The notes: generated from the letters alone by a model not told the origin. A stretch of DNA of 64,000 nt from an uncultured Clostridia bacterium (GCA_946187325.1 CAMHQC010000001.1:1-64000); one strand, 5' to 3'; positions 8,892-16,951 are shown, counted from the first letter of the stretch. A program made the numbers and translations.

Positions 8892-8903
8892 CGGAGAATA
8901 CTT

Positions 8904-9650
8904 ATGGTTAAGAAGATAAAGAAATGGGAGCCTGAGGATTTTGAGCTTGAGATGACTACTCACTGGTCTTTCCCGAAGCGCGGAGATTGGGCTACACATG
9001 ACGCAAAATGGCGCGGCAACTGGTCGCCGTATATTCCGAGAAACATCATGCTTAGGTACTCAAAAGAGGGCGATTTAGTTCTCGACCAGTTTGCGGGAGG
9101 CGGTACAACATTAGTTGAGGCAAAGCTGCTAAACCGTGACATTATCGGCGTGGACGTAAACGATGTTGCGCTCGAGAGGTGTCGTGAAAAAATCGACTTT
9201 GAACATGAGGGTGCTGACGGAAAAGTTTATATCCATAAGGGCGACGCGAGGAATCTCGATTTCGTTCCCGACGAGAGCATAGACCTCGTTTGCACCCATC
9301 CGCCTTATGCCGACATAATAAAATACAGCGAGGATATCCCGGAGGATTTATCTCACTGTAAGGTTAAGGATTTCCTTGAACAAATGAAGCCGGTCGCCGC
9401 GGAGAGTTACCGCGTTTTGAAAAAGGACAAGTTCTGCGCGGTTCTTATGGGTGACACCCGACAGAAAGGTCATATGATTCCGATGTCGTTTGACGTTATG
9501 AAAATTTTCCAGGACGCAGGCTTCAGGCTGAAGGAGCTCATAATAAAAGAACAGCATAACTGTAAAGCCACAGGTTACTGGAAAACGAACAGCGTGAAGT
9601 ATAACTTCCTGCTCATAGCGCATGAGTATCTGTTTGTGTTTAGGAAATAA
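8904..9650 (+). CDS. Beta-class DNA methyltransferase with HPPY motif
   Basis: 248 residues. Order of motifs: THWSFPKRGDWATHDAKWRG (a target-region-like start), GDLVLDQFAGGGTTLVEA (SAM-binding motif I), then DLVCTHPPYADIIKYS (motif IV, HPPY instead of the common DPPY/SPPY). This is the arrangement of small N4-cytosine or N6-adenine methyltransferases of the N6_N4_Mtase family. It follows the PD-(D/E)XK nuclease within one probable operon with the GATC-type system. The HPPY variant leaves the modified base uncertain. An ordinary intact enzyme otherwise. Confidence 0.83.
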   Translation: MVKKIKKWEPEDFELEMTTHWSFPKRGDWATHDAKWRGNWSPYIPRNIMLRYSKEGDLVLDQFAGGGTTLVEAKLLNRDIIGVDVNDVALERCREKIDFEHEGADGKVYIHKGDARNLDFVPDESIDLVCTHPPYADIIKYSEDIPEDLSHCKVKDFLEQMKPVAAESYRVLKKDKFCAVLMGDTRQKGHMIPMSFDVMKIFQDAGFRLKELIIKEQHNCKATGYWKTNSVKYNFLLIAHEYLFVFRK

Positions 9651-9656
9651 AAAATG

Positions 9657-9684
9657 TTGACAACTATAAAAAATATGCTATAAT
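9657..9684 (+). promoter_or_regulatory. Strong sigma-A promoter for AIPR gene
   Basis: Consensus TTGACA (9657-9662), 16-bp spacer, consensus TATAAT (9679-9684). It lies directly after the methyltransferase stop and gives a leader of about 175 bases before the AIPR start, so this gene is transcribed independently. The leader has no obvious ORF. Confidence 0.85.
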
Positions 9685-9866
9685 ATATTTAGAATTAATC
9701 ATATGATTATTCTATTGCTCAAATTGCGCTATGCAGTTTGTAGTTGCTCTAGTATCTGCTAAGACAGATGTAGGATATTTACACATTGAAATGATATATA
9801 TGTCGTACTATCATACACTTTCTGTATTAGCAGGGAGTGTATTATTTTTTTATGGAGGTAGTATTT

Positions 9867-11132
9867 ATGGCTACAATTACATTTCCTGTAAAATCATTTA
9901 AAAAATTTGAAGATCCCTTTGACAAAAAAAGTCCTAGGGTAAAGTATCGTTTTTTAGTAAAAACGATTGATGTACCAGTTAGCCTATTAGACTGGATGAA
10001 CACCAATCCACGAGAGCAAAATCTTTCAACCGATGTATCAAAAGATATCGCAGATTCTTTAAGAGGTATAAACCGGTCTTTTCATTTATGGAACAGAGGC
10101 GTTTTATTTTCAGCAGACAGTATAAGATATGATAATAAAACCGAAAACGTTGAAATGGTATTAACGGATGATTCTATTCATGGTAATATTGATGGCGGAC
10201 ATACATTAAGAATAATCTGTGATTATATTAAGAACGTTCATAATAGGATTGAAGATTATGAGACACAATATGTTGAATTCGAAGTTGTCACGGGTTTAGA
10301 GTCAACAGTTTTACTTGCCGAAGCAAGAAATACTTCTACCCAGGTTGACACCACCTCTATCGAGGAACTAAAAAACTCATTTCAGTGTATAAAAGATATT
10401 ATCTCTGACCAGGAAATAGATGGGGAAAGATATTACGACCGGATTTCTTTCAAACAAAATCAATATCACGGAAGTGGCAGAAAAAAAGAAAGCATTATCG
10501 ACGTTCGAGAATTTATAGCTATAATAAATATGTTTTCTTTAGTTTTATATCCTCAGGGTAGTGGACACCCTATACAGTCCTATACCGGAAAAGAGACAAG
10601 TTTAAATAAATTTTTAAATATGGGACTTAAAAAGGATGAAAAAGAGGACGTAAGAAAACTCGCAAGAGAAAAAGAAATAGAAAAAATGAGTAATATTATC
10701 CCTGATATTATAAAATTGTGGGATGAAATTGAAAGAGAGTTTCCAAACGTCACAAAACAAATCAACAAAAGGTACGGACGAAAATCATATTCAAATTACC
10801 ATACAGACAGTGACGATCGACCGATAATTGCTGGACATGCAATGTTTTCTAATCAGGCGATTTATTATACTGTACCAAAGGGGTTAATGTACCCTCTGGT
10901 AGGAGCTTTTAGGGCGTTAGTAAAAGAGGATGCGGATACTGGGTTATACCAATGGGTTGAAAACCCCTTTGTGGTTTGGAACGAGTTAAAAGAAAGATTA
11001 GTTGAATCTATTTTAACATCATCATTAGAGCAGAATGATAATCCCAATGCCGTAGGAAAGTCCATTAGTGCGTGGGATGGTGTATATACTAAAGTATATA
11101 TTTATAGTTTGGAACGTCAAGTTCAACAGTAA
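9867..11132 (+). CDS. AIPR family protein (abortive infection, phage resistance)
   Basis: 421 residues from the ATG at 9867, with GGAGG 8-9 bases upstream. The protein carries the hallmark AIPR blocks: FHLWNRGVLFSADS, then GNIDGGHTLRII, then EARNTSTQVDTTSIEELK. AIPR proteins are recurrent companions of restriction systems in defence islands and were named from an abortive-infection locus; their molecular activity is not well defined. The gene has its own consensus promoter and a strong bidirectional terminator, so it is a self-contained cassette. It is more AT-rich than the restriction genes before it, suggesting separate acquisition. Confidence 0.85.
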   Translation: MATITFPVKSFKKFEDPFDKKSPRVKYRFLVKTIDVPVSLLDWMNTNPREQNLSTDVSKDIADSLRGINRSFHLWNRGVLFSADSIRYDNKTENVEMVLTDDSIHGNIDGGHTLRIICDYIKNVHNRIEDYETQYVEFEVVTGLESTVLLAEARNTSTQVDTTSIEELKNSFQCIKDIISDQEIDGERYYDRISFKQNQYHGSGRKKESIIDVREFIAIINMFSLVLYPQGSGHPIQSYTGKETSLNKFLNMGLKKDEKEDVRKLAREKEIEKMSNIIPDIIKLWDEIEREFPNVTKQINKRYGRKSYSNYHTDSDDRPIIAGHAMFSNQAIYYTVPKGLMYPLVGAFRALVKEDADTGLYQWVENPFVVWNELKERLVESILTSSLEQNDNPNAVGKSISAWDGVYTKVYIYSLERQVQQ

Positions 11133-11189
11133 TTCTCTGTTTGCTGTTGCGTTTAGGCAAGATTGAAATTTGCTTGAAGCCGAAAAAAG

Positions 11190-11224
11190 TAGGTCAGGAG
11201 TGACATTGCGTCACTCCTGACCTA
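11190..11224. terminator. Bidirectional terminator
   Basis: Perfect 14-bp stem, TAGGTCAGGAGTGA (11190-11203) with its complement at 11211-11224. An A tract (GAAAAAAG) on the left serves the minus-strand gene at 11241-11449; the right side serves the AIPR gene. Confidence 0.85.
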
Positions 11225-11240
11225 TTCGTTTATCGTCATA

Positions 11241-11449
11241 CTAATCCTCATCTGTACAGATAGATTTTCCGCTGATAAGGGCGAGGTATATGTTTGTATA
11301 GCGGTCGCGCTCAGCTCCCTCGCAACACATCATACCCTCTAAATAAAATTCTACAGCGTTCTGCCGGCTGTCCCAGACCTCTTTCTTTCCATAGCATATA
11401 ACAGTTACACTGTCCTTAGTTTTAAATTCCCGTTGCTTTTGATTCTCAT
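11241..11449 (-). pseudogene. Small conserved-looking protein with frameshift
   Basis: On the minus strand AAAGGAGG is well placed before an ATG at 11449, but that frame stops after 14 codons. The -1 frame then reads a convincing small protein: VTVICYGKKEVWDSRQNAVE, GAERDRYTNIYLAL, ending with CTDED and a stop at 11241-11243. Together they would give about 69 residues, a kind of small Clostridia protein I recognise only as 'hypothetical'. The shift happens at TTTAAAAC, which fits a -1 slippery heptamer (T TTA AAA). A plain indel mutation is the simpler explanation. Function unknown. Confidence 0.5.
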
Positions 11450-11746
11450 GATATAGCCTCCTTTAAATTAGTAGTCGTATATTAGCGTTACCCGGAAGAA
11501 ATATCAAGCTATAATCTGAACAATTTTTATTATCCAAACCACAGGGAGTTTTATGGGACAGCGATTTTGATATAATAGATATAACAAATCGGATAATGTC
11601 CCCGCCTCTAAAGGCGTAGAACATTATCTCAAATTCAAAAGGGAAAGTGCTCCCCTTCTGAAATTGCAGCGCTGTGCGCTGTTTGCTTTGATAAAAGCAA
11701 AGCTCTTTGAAACAGAAAAATAAAACCAAATTTAAGGAGGTACAAT

Positions 11747-11905
11747 ATGTTTGACGATATTTTCGGCGGTATGTTTGACTTCAACGGCGATGGTCATACA
11801 GACTTTATGGAAGAAGCCACAGGCTTTGCCGTAATGGAGGAGATGATGAACGACGATTCGGAGCGCGAGTCGGACTTTTATGACGAAGATTCCTTTGACA
11901 TATAG
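11747..11905 (+). CDS. Small acidic protein with EF-hand-like loop
   Basis: 52 residues, ATG at 11747 with a perfect AAGGAGG seven bases upstream. The sequence FDFNGDGHTDFMEE has the spacing of a calcium-binding EF-hand/dockerin loop (DxNxDGxxD...E), and the rest is highly acidic (NDDSERESDFYDEDSF). Small proteins like this are common and uncharacterised in Clostridia. It stands alone in front of the TipAS gene, 40 bases away. Coding status rests on the ribosome site and the motif; function unknown. Confidence 0.65.
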   Translation: MFDDIFGGMFDFNGDGHTDFMEEATGFAVMEEMMNDDSERESDFYDEDSFDI

Positions 11906-11956
11906 CTTGGCACAGTGTAAAATATTATTAACTCTAACCCCGAGGTGATGAGAAAA

Positions 11957-12331
11957 ATGCAAAACAAACAATACGCCGACGAAGTCCGCGAACGCTGGGG
12001 CGTTACCGAGGCTTACAAAGAAAGCGAGCGCCGCACGGCGAATTACTCGCAGAGCGATTGGGACGCGCTGTACGATGGTATGGACGCCATAATGGCGGGC
12101 TTTGCCGAGCTGAAAGCCGATGGGGCTTCTCCCGATTCCGAGCAGTCGCGCCGGCAGGTTGAAAAGCTCAGACAGTTTATCACCGATAATATGTACACCT
12201 GCGCCGACGAGATTCTCGCGGGACTCGGTCAGATGTATGTCGCCGACGAACGCTTTACAAAGAACATTGACAAGCACAGCGAAGGCACCGCCGAGTATAT
12301 CGGCGAGTGTATCAACAGCTATTGCGGATAA
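11957..12331 (+). CDS. Stand-alone TipAS drug-binding domain protein
   Basis: 124 residues, ATG at 11957 with GAGGTG upstream. The whole protein matches the TipAS/AlbA-type ligand domain: YADEVRERWGVTEAYKESER at the start, SQSDWDALYDGMDAIMAGFA, then ADEILAGLGQMYVADERFT and NIDKHSEGTAEYI. In full-length TipA this domain follows a MerR DNA-binding domain and captures thiopeptides or albicidin; here the DNA-binding part is absent, so it probably sequesters a drug or peptide rather than regulating. Followed by a DUF4256 gene 11 bases downstream. Confidence 0.85.
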   Translation: MQNKQYADEVRERWGVTEAYKESERRTANYSQSDWDALYDGMDAIMAGFAELKADGASPDSEQSRRQVEKLRQFITDNMYTCADEILAGLGQMYVADERFTKNIDKHSEGTAEYIGECINSYCG

Positions 12332-12342
12332 GGAGCGAGATT

Positions 12343-12858
12343 ATGTTAAAGATATTGAAAGCGCGATTTGAGGAAAACAAAAACCGTCACCCGAATGTTA
12401 CGTGGGAGACGGTCGAAGCCTTGCTCGCTCAGGATGATAACAAGCTAAGCAAAATAAAATGGATGGAACAGTCGGGCGGCGAGCCGGATGTGATTCTCTG
12501 CAACGATACGCTTTTGTTCTGCGATTGCTCAAAGGAATCTCCGAAGTCGCGCCGAAGCCTTTGCTATGACGGCGAGGCAAGGCTTTCACGCAAGAAAAAT
12601 CCTCCCTTGTCCAGCGCAATGGAGGAAGCCGAAAAAACAGGACTGCGGCTGCTGACCGAAGCGGAGTATTATTATTTGCAAACACTCGGAGAATTCGACA
12701 CAAAATCTTCAAGCTGGATTGCTACACCCTCCGAGCTTCGTGCACGAGGCGGCGCGCTGTTCTGCGAGCACAGATACGGTAGAACCTTTACCTTTCATAA
12801 CGGCGCTGATTCTTACTACGGCGTCCGCGGCTTCCGCTGCGCGCTGGAGTTGGGCTAA
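12343..12858 (+). CDS. DUF4256 family protein
   Basis: 171 residues from the ATG at 12343 (AAGGAGCGAG upstream). The conserved family blocks are clear: EQSGGEPDVI, FCDCSKESPKSRRSLCYD, LLTEAEYYYLQTLGEFD, SSSWIATPSELRARGGALF and FHNGADSYYGVRGFR. DUF4256 is a broadly distributed bacterial family without assigned function. Co-directional with the TipAS gene before it and the exonuclease gene after it; spacing suggests an operon. Confidence 0.85.
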   Translation: MLKILKARFEENKNRHPNVTWETVEALLAQDDNKLSKIKWMEQSGGEPDVILCNDTLLFCDCSKESPKSRRSLCYDGEARLSRKKNPPLSSAMEEAEKTGLRLLTEAEYYYLQTLGEFDTKSSSWIATPSELRARGGALFCEHRYGRTFTFHNGADSYYGVRGFRCALELG

Positions 12859-12893
12859 GCCGGCAGGGCACAGTCCGAGAGACGGAGGTTATT

Positions 12894-13430
12894 ATGTCAC
12901 GATTTATTGCGTTTGACGTGGAAACGCCGAACTATTATAACAACAGAATGAGCGCTATCGGAATCACCGTCATTGAGGACGGCGCTATTGTCGACGAGTT
13001 TTATTCGCTCGTAAATCCCGAGCAGCGGTTCGACGCTTTCAACATAGATTTAACGGGAATCGACGAGAGAATGGTTGCGAACGCGCCGACATTTCCTCAG
13101 CTTTGGAAAGAGATAGAACCGCTTATGTCGAGCGGACTGCTCGTCGCGCACAACGCCGTATTTGATATGAACGTTCTGAAAAAATGCCTGCGCGACTATC
13201 GGATAAGCTGGAAGCCTTACGCGCGTTACACCTGCACCGTACAGCTGGGCAGACGACTTTATCCCGGAATAAGCCACAGGCTGAACGACGACTGCGACCG
13301 CTTGGGTATCAGCCTGAACCATCATCAGGCTGACAGCGACAGCCGCGCCTGCGCCGAGATACTCCTGCGCTATCTGAAACAGGGTGCCGACATAAGGCAG
13401 TACATAAGAACTTGCTCGTTTGATAAGTGA
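12894..13430 (+). CDS. DEDDh 3'-5' exonuclease (DnaQ/epsilon-like)
   Basis: 178 residues, ACGGAGG upstream of the ATG. DEDDh exonuclease motifs in order: FIAFDVET (Exo I, D and E), LVAHNAVFDMNVL (Exo II) and HHQADSDSRACAEIL (Exo III, H...D). It lacks BRCT or polymerase parts and is the size of stand-alone DnaQ-type exonucleases that trim DNA or small RNAs. It sits between the DUF4256 gene and the nuclease-helicase cassette. Catalytic residues all look present; role in repair or defence is unknown. Confidence 0.87.
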   Translation: MSRFIAFDVETPNYYNNRMSAIGITVIEDGAIVDEFYSLVNPEQRFDAFNIDLTGIDERMVANAPTFPQLWKEIEPLMSSGLLVAHNAVFDMNVLKKCLRDYRISWKPYARYTCTVQLGRRLYPGISHRLNDDCDRLGISLNHHQADSDSRACAEILLRYLKQGADIRQYIRTCSFDK

Positions 13431-13455
13431 TAAATAATTATGGAGATGATTAATA

Positions 13456-13737
13456 TTGAATAAAAAAAACATTTATGATAAAGAATCAATGTTAAAAGAT
13501 ATTTCAGAGAGAAAAAAACTAATTGAAGAATACAAGGCAAAAGGTTATCTAAATAGAGAGGACGCAATCAAAAAAATTATAGAACTACGGAGTTCGGATC
13601 CGGATGTGAGTAAAGTCACAACAGAAAGATTGATTGTCAGTTCAATTCCTTTTGATAAGGCAACTGATGAAGCAATCGCCACTGAACTTCAAATGCAAAT
13701 AGATATTTTATCTTTAAAGATTTCAAAATGCAATTAA
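13456..13737 (+). CDS. Small helical protein preceding the nuclease-helicase
   Basis: 93 residues with a TTG start at 13456 supported by GGAGATGAT eight bases upstream. It is charged and helical (LKDISERKKLIEEYKAKG...), AT-rich, and ends 13 bases before the DUF2075 gene, with which it probably forms an operon. No family is recognised. It could be an accessory or antitoxin-like partner of the next gene, but this is only suggested by position. Confidence 0.55.
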   Translation: MNKKNIYDKESMLKDISERKKLIEEYKAKGYLNREDAIKKIIELRSSDPDVSKVTTERLIVSSIPFDKATDEAIATELQMQIDILSLKISKCN

Positions 13738-13750
13738 TATAGGAGTTATT

Positions 13751-15727
13751 ATGCGCAATTTAAGGTATTATTATCACGCGAAAATTAAAGAATTTATGCG
13801 GCAGAGCGAGGCTGAGATTGTCGGTATTATCCATTCAAACGATATCTCGGCCGACACGCGTATTCAACAGAGTAACACATGGCAAATTGAGATTGCGATT
13901 CTCAAGGACCAACTCTCCACACTCGAGGAAGGCGAGTTGCTTTTCGAATACAGCATTCCGCGAATGGGTAAGCGCGTCGATAACGTTGTGCTGTTTCACA
14001 ACATTGTTTTCTTGCTCGAGTTCAAGTGCGGCGACCGCGAGTACCGTGCGTCTACATACGACCAAGTTTATGATTATGCGCTCGATTTGCGCAACTTCCA
14101 GAAGGAGAGCCATGACAAGCTGATTGTCCCGATAATGGTCTCTACTAACGCGCCGACGGTTGAAAACACCATCGTCAACCGTGAGAGAATTATTGAGCCT
14201 TTGCGCTGCAATGCTGAGAATATCGGCAGCACAATTCAGTCTGTAGCAGCACAGTTTACGGAGCCAGATTTTGATTATAATGAATGGGTTTATTCCGAGT
14301 ATTTGCCGACGCCAACGATTGTCGAAGCTGCTCAAGCGCTCTATTGCGGCCATAATGTCAGCGAGATTACCCGCAGCGACGCGGGCGCAGAGAACTTGAC
14401 TGTCACTACAGATGAGATTAACAGAATAATTGAGCACAGCAAGGCCAATCACAGAAAATCAATTTGCTTCGTTACCGGAGTACCCGGAGCTGGCAAGACA
14501 TTAGTCGGCCTCAACATAGCTATTCAGCGTTCAAATGTCGCAGAAGGTGAGCACGCGGTTTTCCTTTCCGGGAACTTTCCTCTTGTACAGGTTTTGCAAG
14601 AAGCCCTCGCGCGCGATAGCGTTCAGCAGGCAAAACAAAACGGCGAAAAGATTACAAAGAAGGAAGCTTTGCGCTCAACCTCCGCGTTTATTCAGATTAT
14701 TCATAAATACCGCGATTCCTTTGTCGGCAATGATAACGTTCCGCCGGAGCGCGTCGCGATTTTTGACGAGGCTCAACGCGCTTGGACCCGCGAGATGATT
14801 TCAAGTTTTATGGCGACAAAAAAGGGCGTCGCCAACTTTGAGTACAGCGAGCCCGAGTTTTTAATAAGCACGATGGACCGGCACGACGATTGGGCGGTCG
14901 TTATCTGCTTGGTCGGCGGCGGTCAGGAGATTAACACCGGCGAGGCCGGTCTGCCTGAATGGTTTGATTCCCTACGTAGAGCTTTTCCGAATTGGGACGT
15001 CTATATCACGCCGCAGCTAAACGACGAAGAGTATCGCCGCGACAGAGAATGGCAGGATATGATCGGCGGACTCAATGTTACCGAGAACGAAAAACTACAC
15101 CTTGCCACCTCGGTGCGCTCATTTAGAACGCCGGATTTGGCGGCTTTTGTCAAGGCGCTGCTCGATATTGATGTTGAAGAAGCGCGCAGGCTTTATGATA
15201 AAATCAAAGACAAATATCCCTTGTTTATCACGCGCGATTTGCAAACCGCGAAGGATTGGGTAAGAAGCAAAGGGCAAGGCTCAACGCGCTACGGCCTGCT
15301 CGCAAGCTCCGGTGCGCTTCGTCTGAAACCGGAGGGAATTTTCGTCAAGAATGAAATAAAAGTCGCCAATTGGTTTCTTAACAGCAAAGGCGATGTCCGC
15401 TCAAGCTATGCCCTCGAGGATGTTGTCTCTGAGTTCGATATTCAGGGCTTAGAGCTCGACTACACAATCGTCGCTTGGGACGCCGATTTTCGTATGACAG
15501 AAGGTCATTGGACTTACAACAGCTTTGTCGGGAGTAAGTGGCAAAACATCAACAACGAGGAACGCCGGCTCTACCTCAAAAACGCCTATCGTGTTCTACT
15601 CACCCGCGCACGGCAGGGTATGGTTATCTTTGTCCCGCAGGGATCGGATGTTGATATCACCCGCTCACGCGAGTTTTACGATGGTACATACAACTATCTC
15701 AAAGGGCTGGGGATTAGGGAGGTATGA
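13751..15727 (+). CDS. PD-(D/E)XK nuclease fused to DUF2075 (Schlafen-type) helicase
   Basis: 658 residues. The N-terminal 200 residues contain R-x-D...LLEFK in the run KRVDNVVLFHNIVFLLEFKC, a PD-(D/E)XK nuclease signature, followed by YDQVYDYALDLRNF. The C-terminal part is a DUF2075/Schlafen group helicase: Walker A FVTGVPGAGKTLVG near residue 240, Walker B VAIFDEAQRAW, then SEFDIQGLELDYTIVAWD and RVLLTRARQGMVIF (motif VI). Such proteins occur in defence islands and are thought to cleave or remodel nucleic acid. The GC content is higher than the preceding small gene. Family assignment is solid; defence role is inferred from architecture and neighbourhood. Confidence 0.85.
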   Translation: MRNLRYYYHAKIKEFMRQSEAEIVGIIHSNDISADTRIQQSNTWQIEIAILKDQLSTLEEGELLFEYSIPRMGKRVDNVVLFHNIVFLLEFKCGDREYRASTYDQVYDYALDLRNFQKESHDKLIVPIMVSTNAPTVENTIVNRERIIEPLRCNAENIGSTIQSVAAQFTEPDFDYNEWVYSEYLPTPTIVEAAQALYCGHNVSEITRSDAGAENLTVTTDEINRIIEHSKANHRKSICFVTGVPGAGKTLVGLNIAIQRSNVAEGEHAVFLSGNFPLVQVLQEALARDSVQQAKQNGEKITKKEALRSTSAFIQIIHKYRDSFVGNDNVPPERVAIFDEAQRAWTREMISSFMATKKGVANFEYSEPEFLISTMDRHDDWAVVICLVGGGQEINTGEAGLPEWFDSLRRAFPNWDVYITPQLNDEEYRRDREWQDMIGGLNVTENEKLHLATSVRSFRTPDLAAFVKALLDIDVEEARRLYDKIKDKYPLFITRDLQTAKDWVRSKGQGSTRYGLLASSGALRLKPEGIFVKNEIKVANWFLNSKGDVRSSYALEDVVSEFDIQGLELDYTIVAWDADFRMTEGHWTYNSFVGSKWQNINNEERRLYLKNAYRVLLTRARQGMVIFVPQGSDVDITRSREFYDGTYNYLKGLGIREV

Positions 15728-15797
15728 TATCATACCAAACGAAATATTATTACTTTTTAGACTGGAATAAATAATCTGGTTGATAAAGGAGTGTAAA

Positions 15798-16022
15798 ATG
15801 AGTTTTATTAAGAATGAGCATATCTGTCCTAAATGTAAAAAAGCAGTGAAGTATTATTGGATACTTCCTGATGGTGCTATGCAAAGGTTTCCAGACTCAT
15901 CAATATACATCTGTGCAAATTGGGATTCTTACGGAAATGAGTATATCGTCTCACCGTGTTGTGGTAATTGCGGAAATATAGAATCATTTCATTATTCAAA
16001 AGAAGGAAAGCTTATTAGCTAA
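15798..16022 (+). CDS. Small zinc-ribbon-like protein
   Basis: 74 residues from the ATG at 15798 (AAAGGAG upstream). Two pairs of cysteines, CPKCKK near the start and CCGNCG near the end, suggest a zinc ribbon. Nothing else is recognised. Co-directional and close to the DUF4160 gene 30 bases downstream. Confidence 0.6.
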   Translation: MSFIKNEHICPKCKKAVKYYWILPDGAMQRFPDSSIYICANWDSYGNEYIVSPCCGNCGNIESFHYSKEGKLIS

Positions 16023-16052
16023 TTTAAAGAGAAGGTTTTCTGAGGAGTATAT

Positions 16053-16550
16053 ATGATTAAATATAAATTTTTAAGTAATACCCAAAAACTGACACTCGGG
16101 GTTGGAGAATATGATGAACTCGATAAGAATGATATTCTAAACTCAATTCTAAAAAAATACAAAGAGTTTGGAATTAGCGCTGAAGAAAAAAAGACAAAGC
16201 TCTATTTGATTATTGATGATAGCTGGTATGACTTTGAAGAATCATTATTCCTTTCCGGTGATGAAATCACTGTAATTCTAGTAGACGTAATTCCTCCAAA
16301 GAACGCAGTCAATTATGATACATATGAAGGCATTTATTATTTTTTTCATACCGGGGAACAGTGTCACGAGCACAACCCGCATATTCACGCGATTTATGAG
16401 TCACAGGAGATATCTATATATTTAAACGATTATCATATTGCAGGGAAGTTTAGCAATTCAGCAAAACAAAATCAGGCAATAAAATATGTAAAGAAAAATC
16501 GTCAATCCATTCTTAAAGAATGGCACAGAATCATTGCGCAACTAAAGTAA
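16053..16550 (+). CDS. DUF4160 domain protein
   Basis: 165 residues; TGAGGAG 5-6 bases upstream. The N-terminal 85 residues are an unrecognised alpha/beta region. The C-terminal half is DUF4160: YYFFHTGEQCHEHNPHIHA, then EISIYLNDYHIAGKF, then a helix ending LKEWHRII. DUF4160 proteins are often found beside DUF2442 in toxin-antitoxin-like pairs; no DUF2442 partner follows here. It is the last gene before the tRNA-Thr fragment, so it marks the right edge of the first island. Confidence 0.75.
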   Translation: MIKYKFLSNTQKLTLGVGEYDELDKNDILNSILKKYKEFGISAEEKKTKLYLIIDDSWYDFEESLFLSGDEITVILVDVIPPKNAVNYDTYEGIYYFFHTGEQCHEHNPHIHAIYESQEISIYLNDYHIAGKFSNSAKQNQAIKYVKKNRQSILKEWHRIIAQLK

Positions 16551-16574
16551 AGTGTGCTAATACGTAAGCTTTTT

Positions 16575-16597
16575 TTGATGTTTATTTGATGTTTATT
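16575..16597 (+). repeat. 23-bp direct repeat left of tRNA-Thr fragment
   Basis: TTGATGTTTATTTGATGTTT, itself a double TTGATGTTT, recurs nearly exactly at 16834-16854 on the other side of the tRNA fragment. It may be an integrase arm-type site. Confidence 0.55.
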
Positions 16598-16708
16598 ATT
16601 GTCTGAGGTTAGCGAAAGTTACCAAAGGTTAAAACACAAAAGGCTCATTATAACTGCGTTTACACGAGGGTATTGCGGACTGCGAAAGCTCTTATACTAC
16701 CCGATACT

Positions 16709-16753
16709 GTTTGGTAAGGATGAGGTCACCGGTTCAAATCCGGTTATCAGCTT
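16709..16753 (+). other. 3' fragment of tRNA-Thr(GGT); attachment-site scar
   Basis: The sequence reads as the anticodon loop onwards of tRNA-Thr: TTTGGTAA with anticodon GGT, variable loop, T arm CCGGTTCAAATCCGG, and acceptor 3' strand TATCAGC. The 5' half (acceptor strand GCTGATA and D arm) is missing just upstream. Duplicated tRNA 3' ends are the classic product of tyrosine-recombinase integration, so this is an att site marking the end of an island whose intact tRNA gene should lie to the left, outside the window. Confidence 0.8.
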
Positions 16754-16760
16754 CAAGAAC

Positions 16761-16807
16761 AATCGCTTAGACAAGCCGTTTTAAGGTTTCCTAAGCGATT
16801 TTCTTTT
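16761..16807 (+). terminator. tRNA-associated terminator
   Basis: Arms AATCGCTTAG (16761-16770) and CTAAGCGATT (16791-16800) followed by TTCTTTTT, directly after the tRNA fragment. It is probably the original tRNA gene terminator carried along. Confidence 0.75.
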
Positions 16808-16833
16808 TGGGGTAATATTTTATTTTGACCGTT

Positions 16834-16854
16834 TTGATGTTTGTTTGATGTTTA
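16834..16854 (+). repeat. Direct repeat right of tRNA-Thr fragment
   Basis: TTGATGTTTGTTTGATGTTT, one base different from the copy at 16575. The two copies bracket the tRNA fragment. Confidence 0.55.
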
Positions 16855-16922
16855 CTCAGGAGTATATATGCTTTTTTATTCCATTTCTAAGACTATTAAA
16901 GTTGAAATGAGCTAAACAATTA

Positions 16923-16951
16923 TTGTAACGAAAAAAGTATTATGTTATAAT
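16923..16951 (+). promoter_or_regulatory. Promoter of the HNH/membrane module
   Basis: TTGTAA (16923-16928), 17-bp spacer, TATAAT (16946-16951), about 38 bases before the gene start at 16990; AAAGGCGG provides the ribosome site. Confidence 0.7.

Noticed and set aside
16709-16753. Functional tRNA-Thr gene
   Set aside because: The 5' acceptor strand and D arm are absent upstream.
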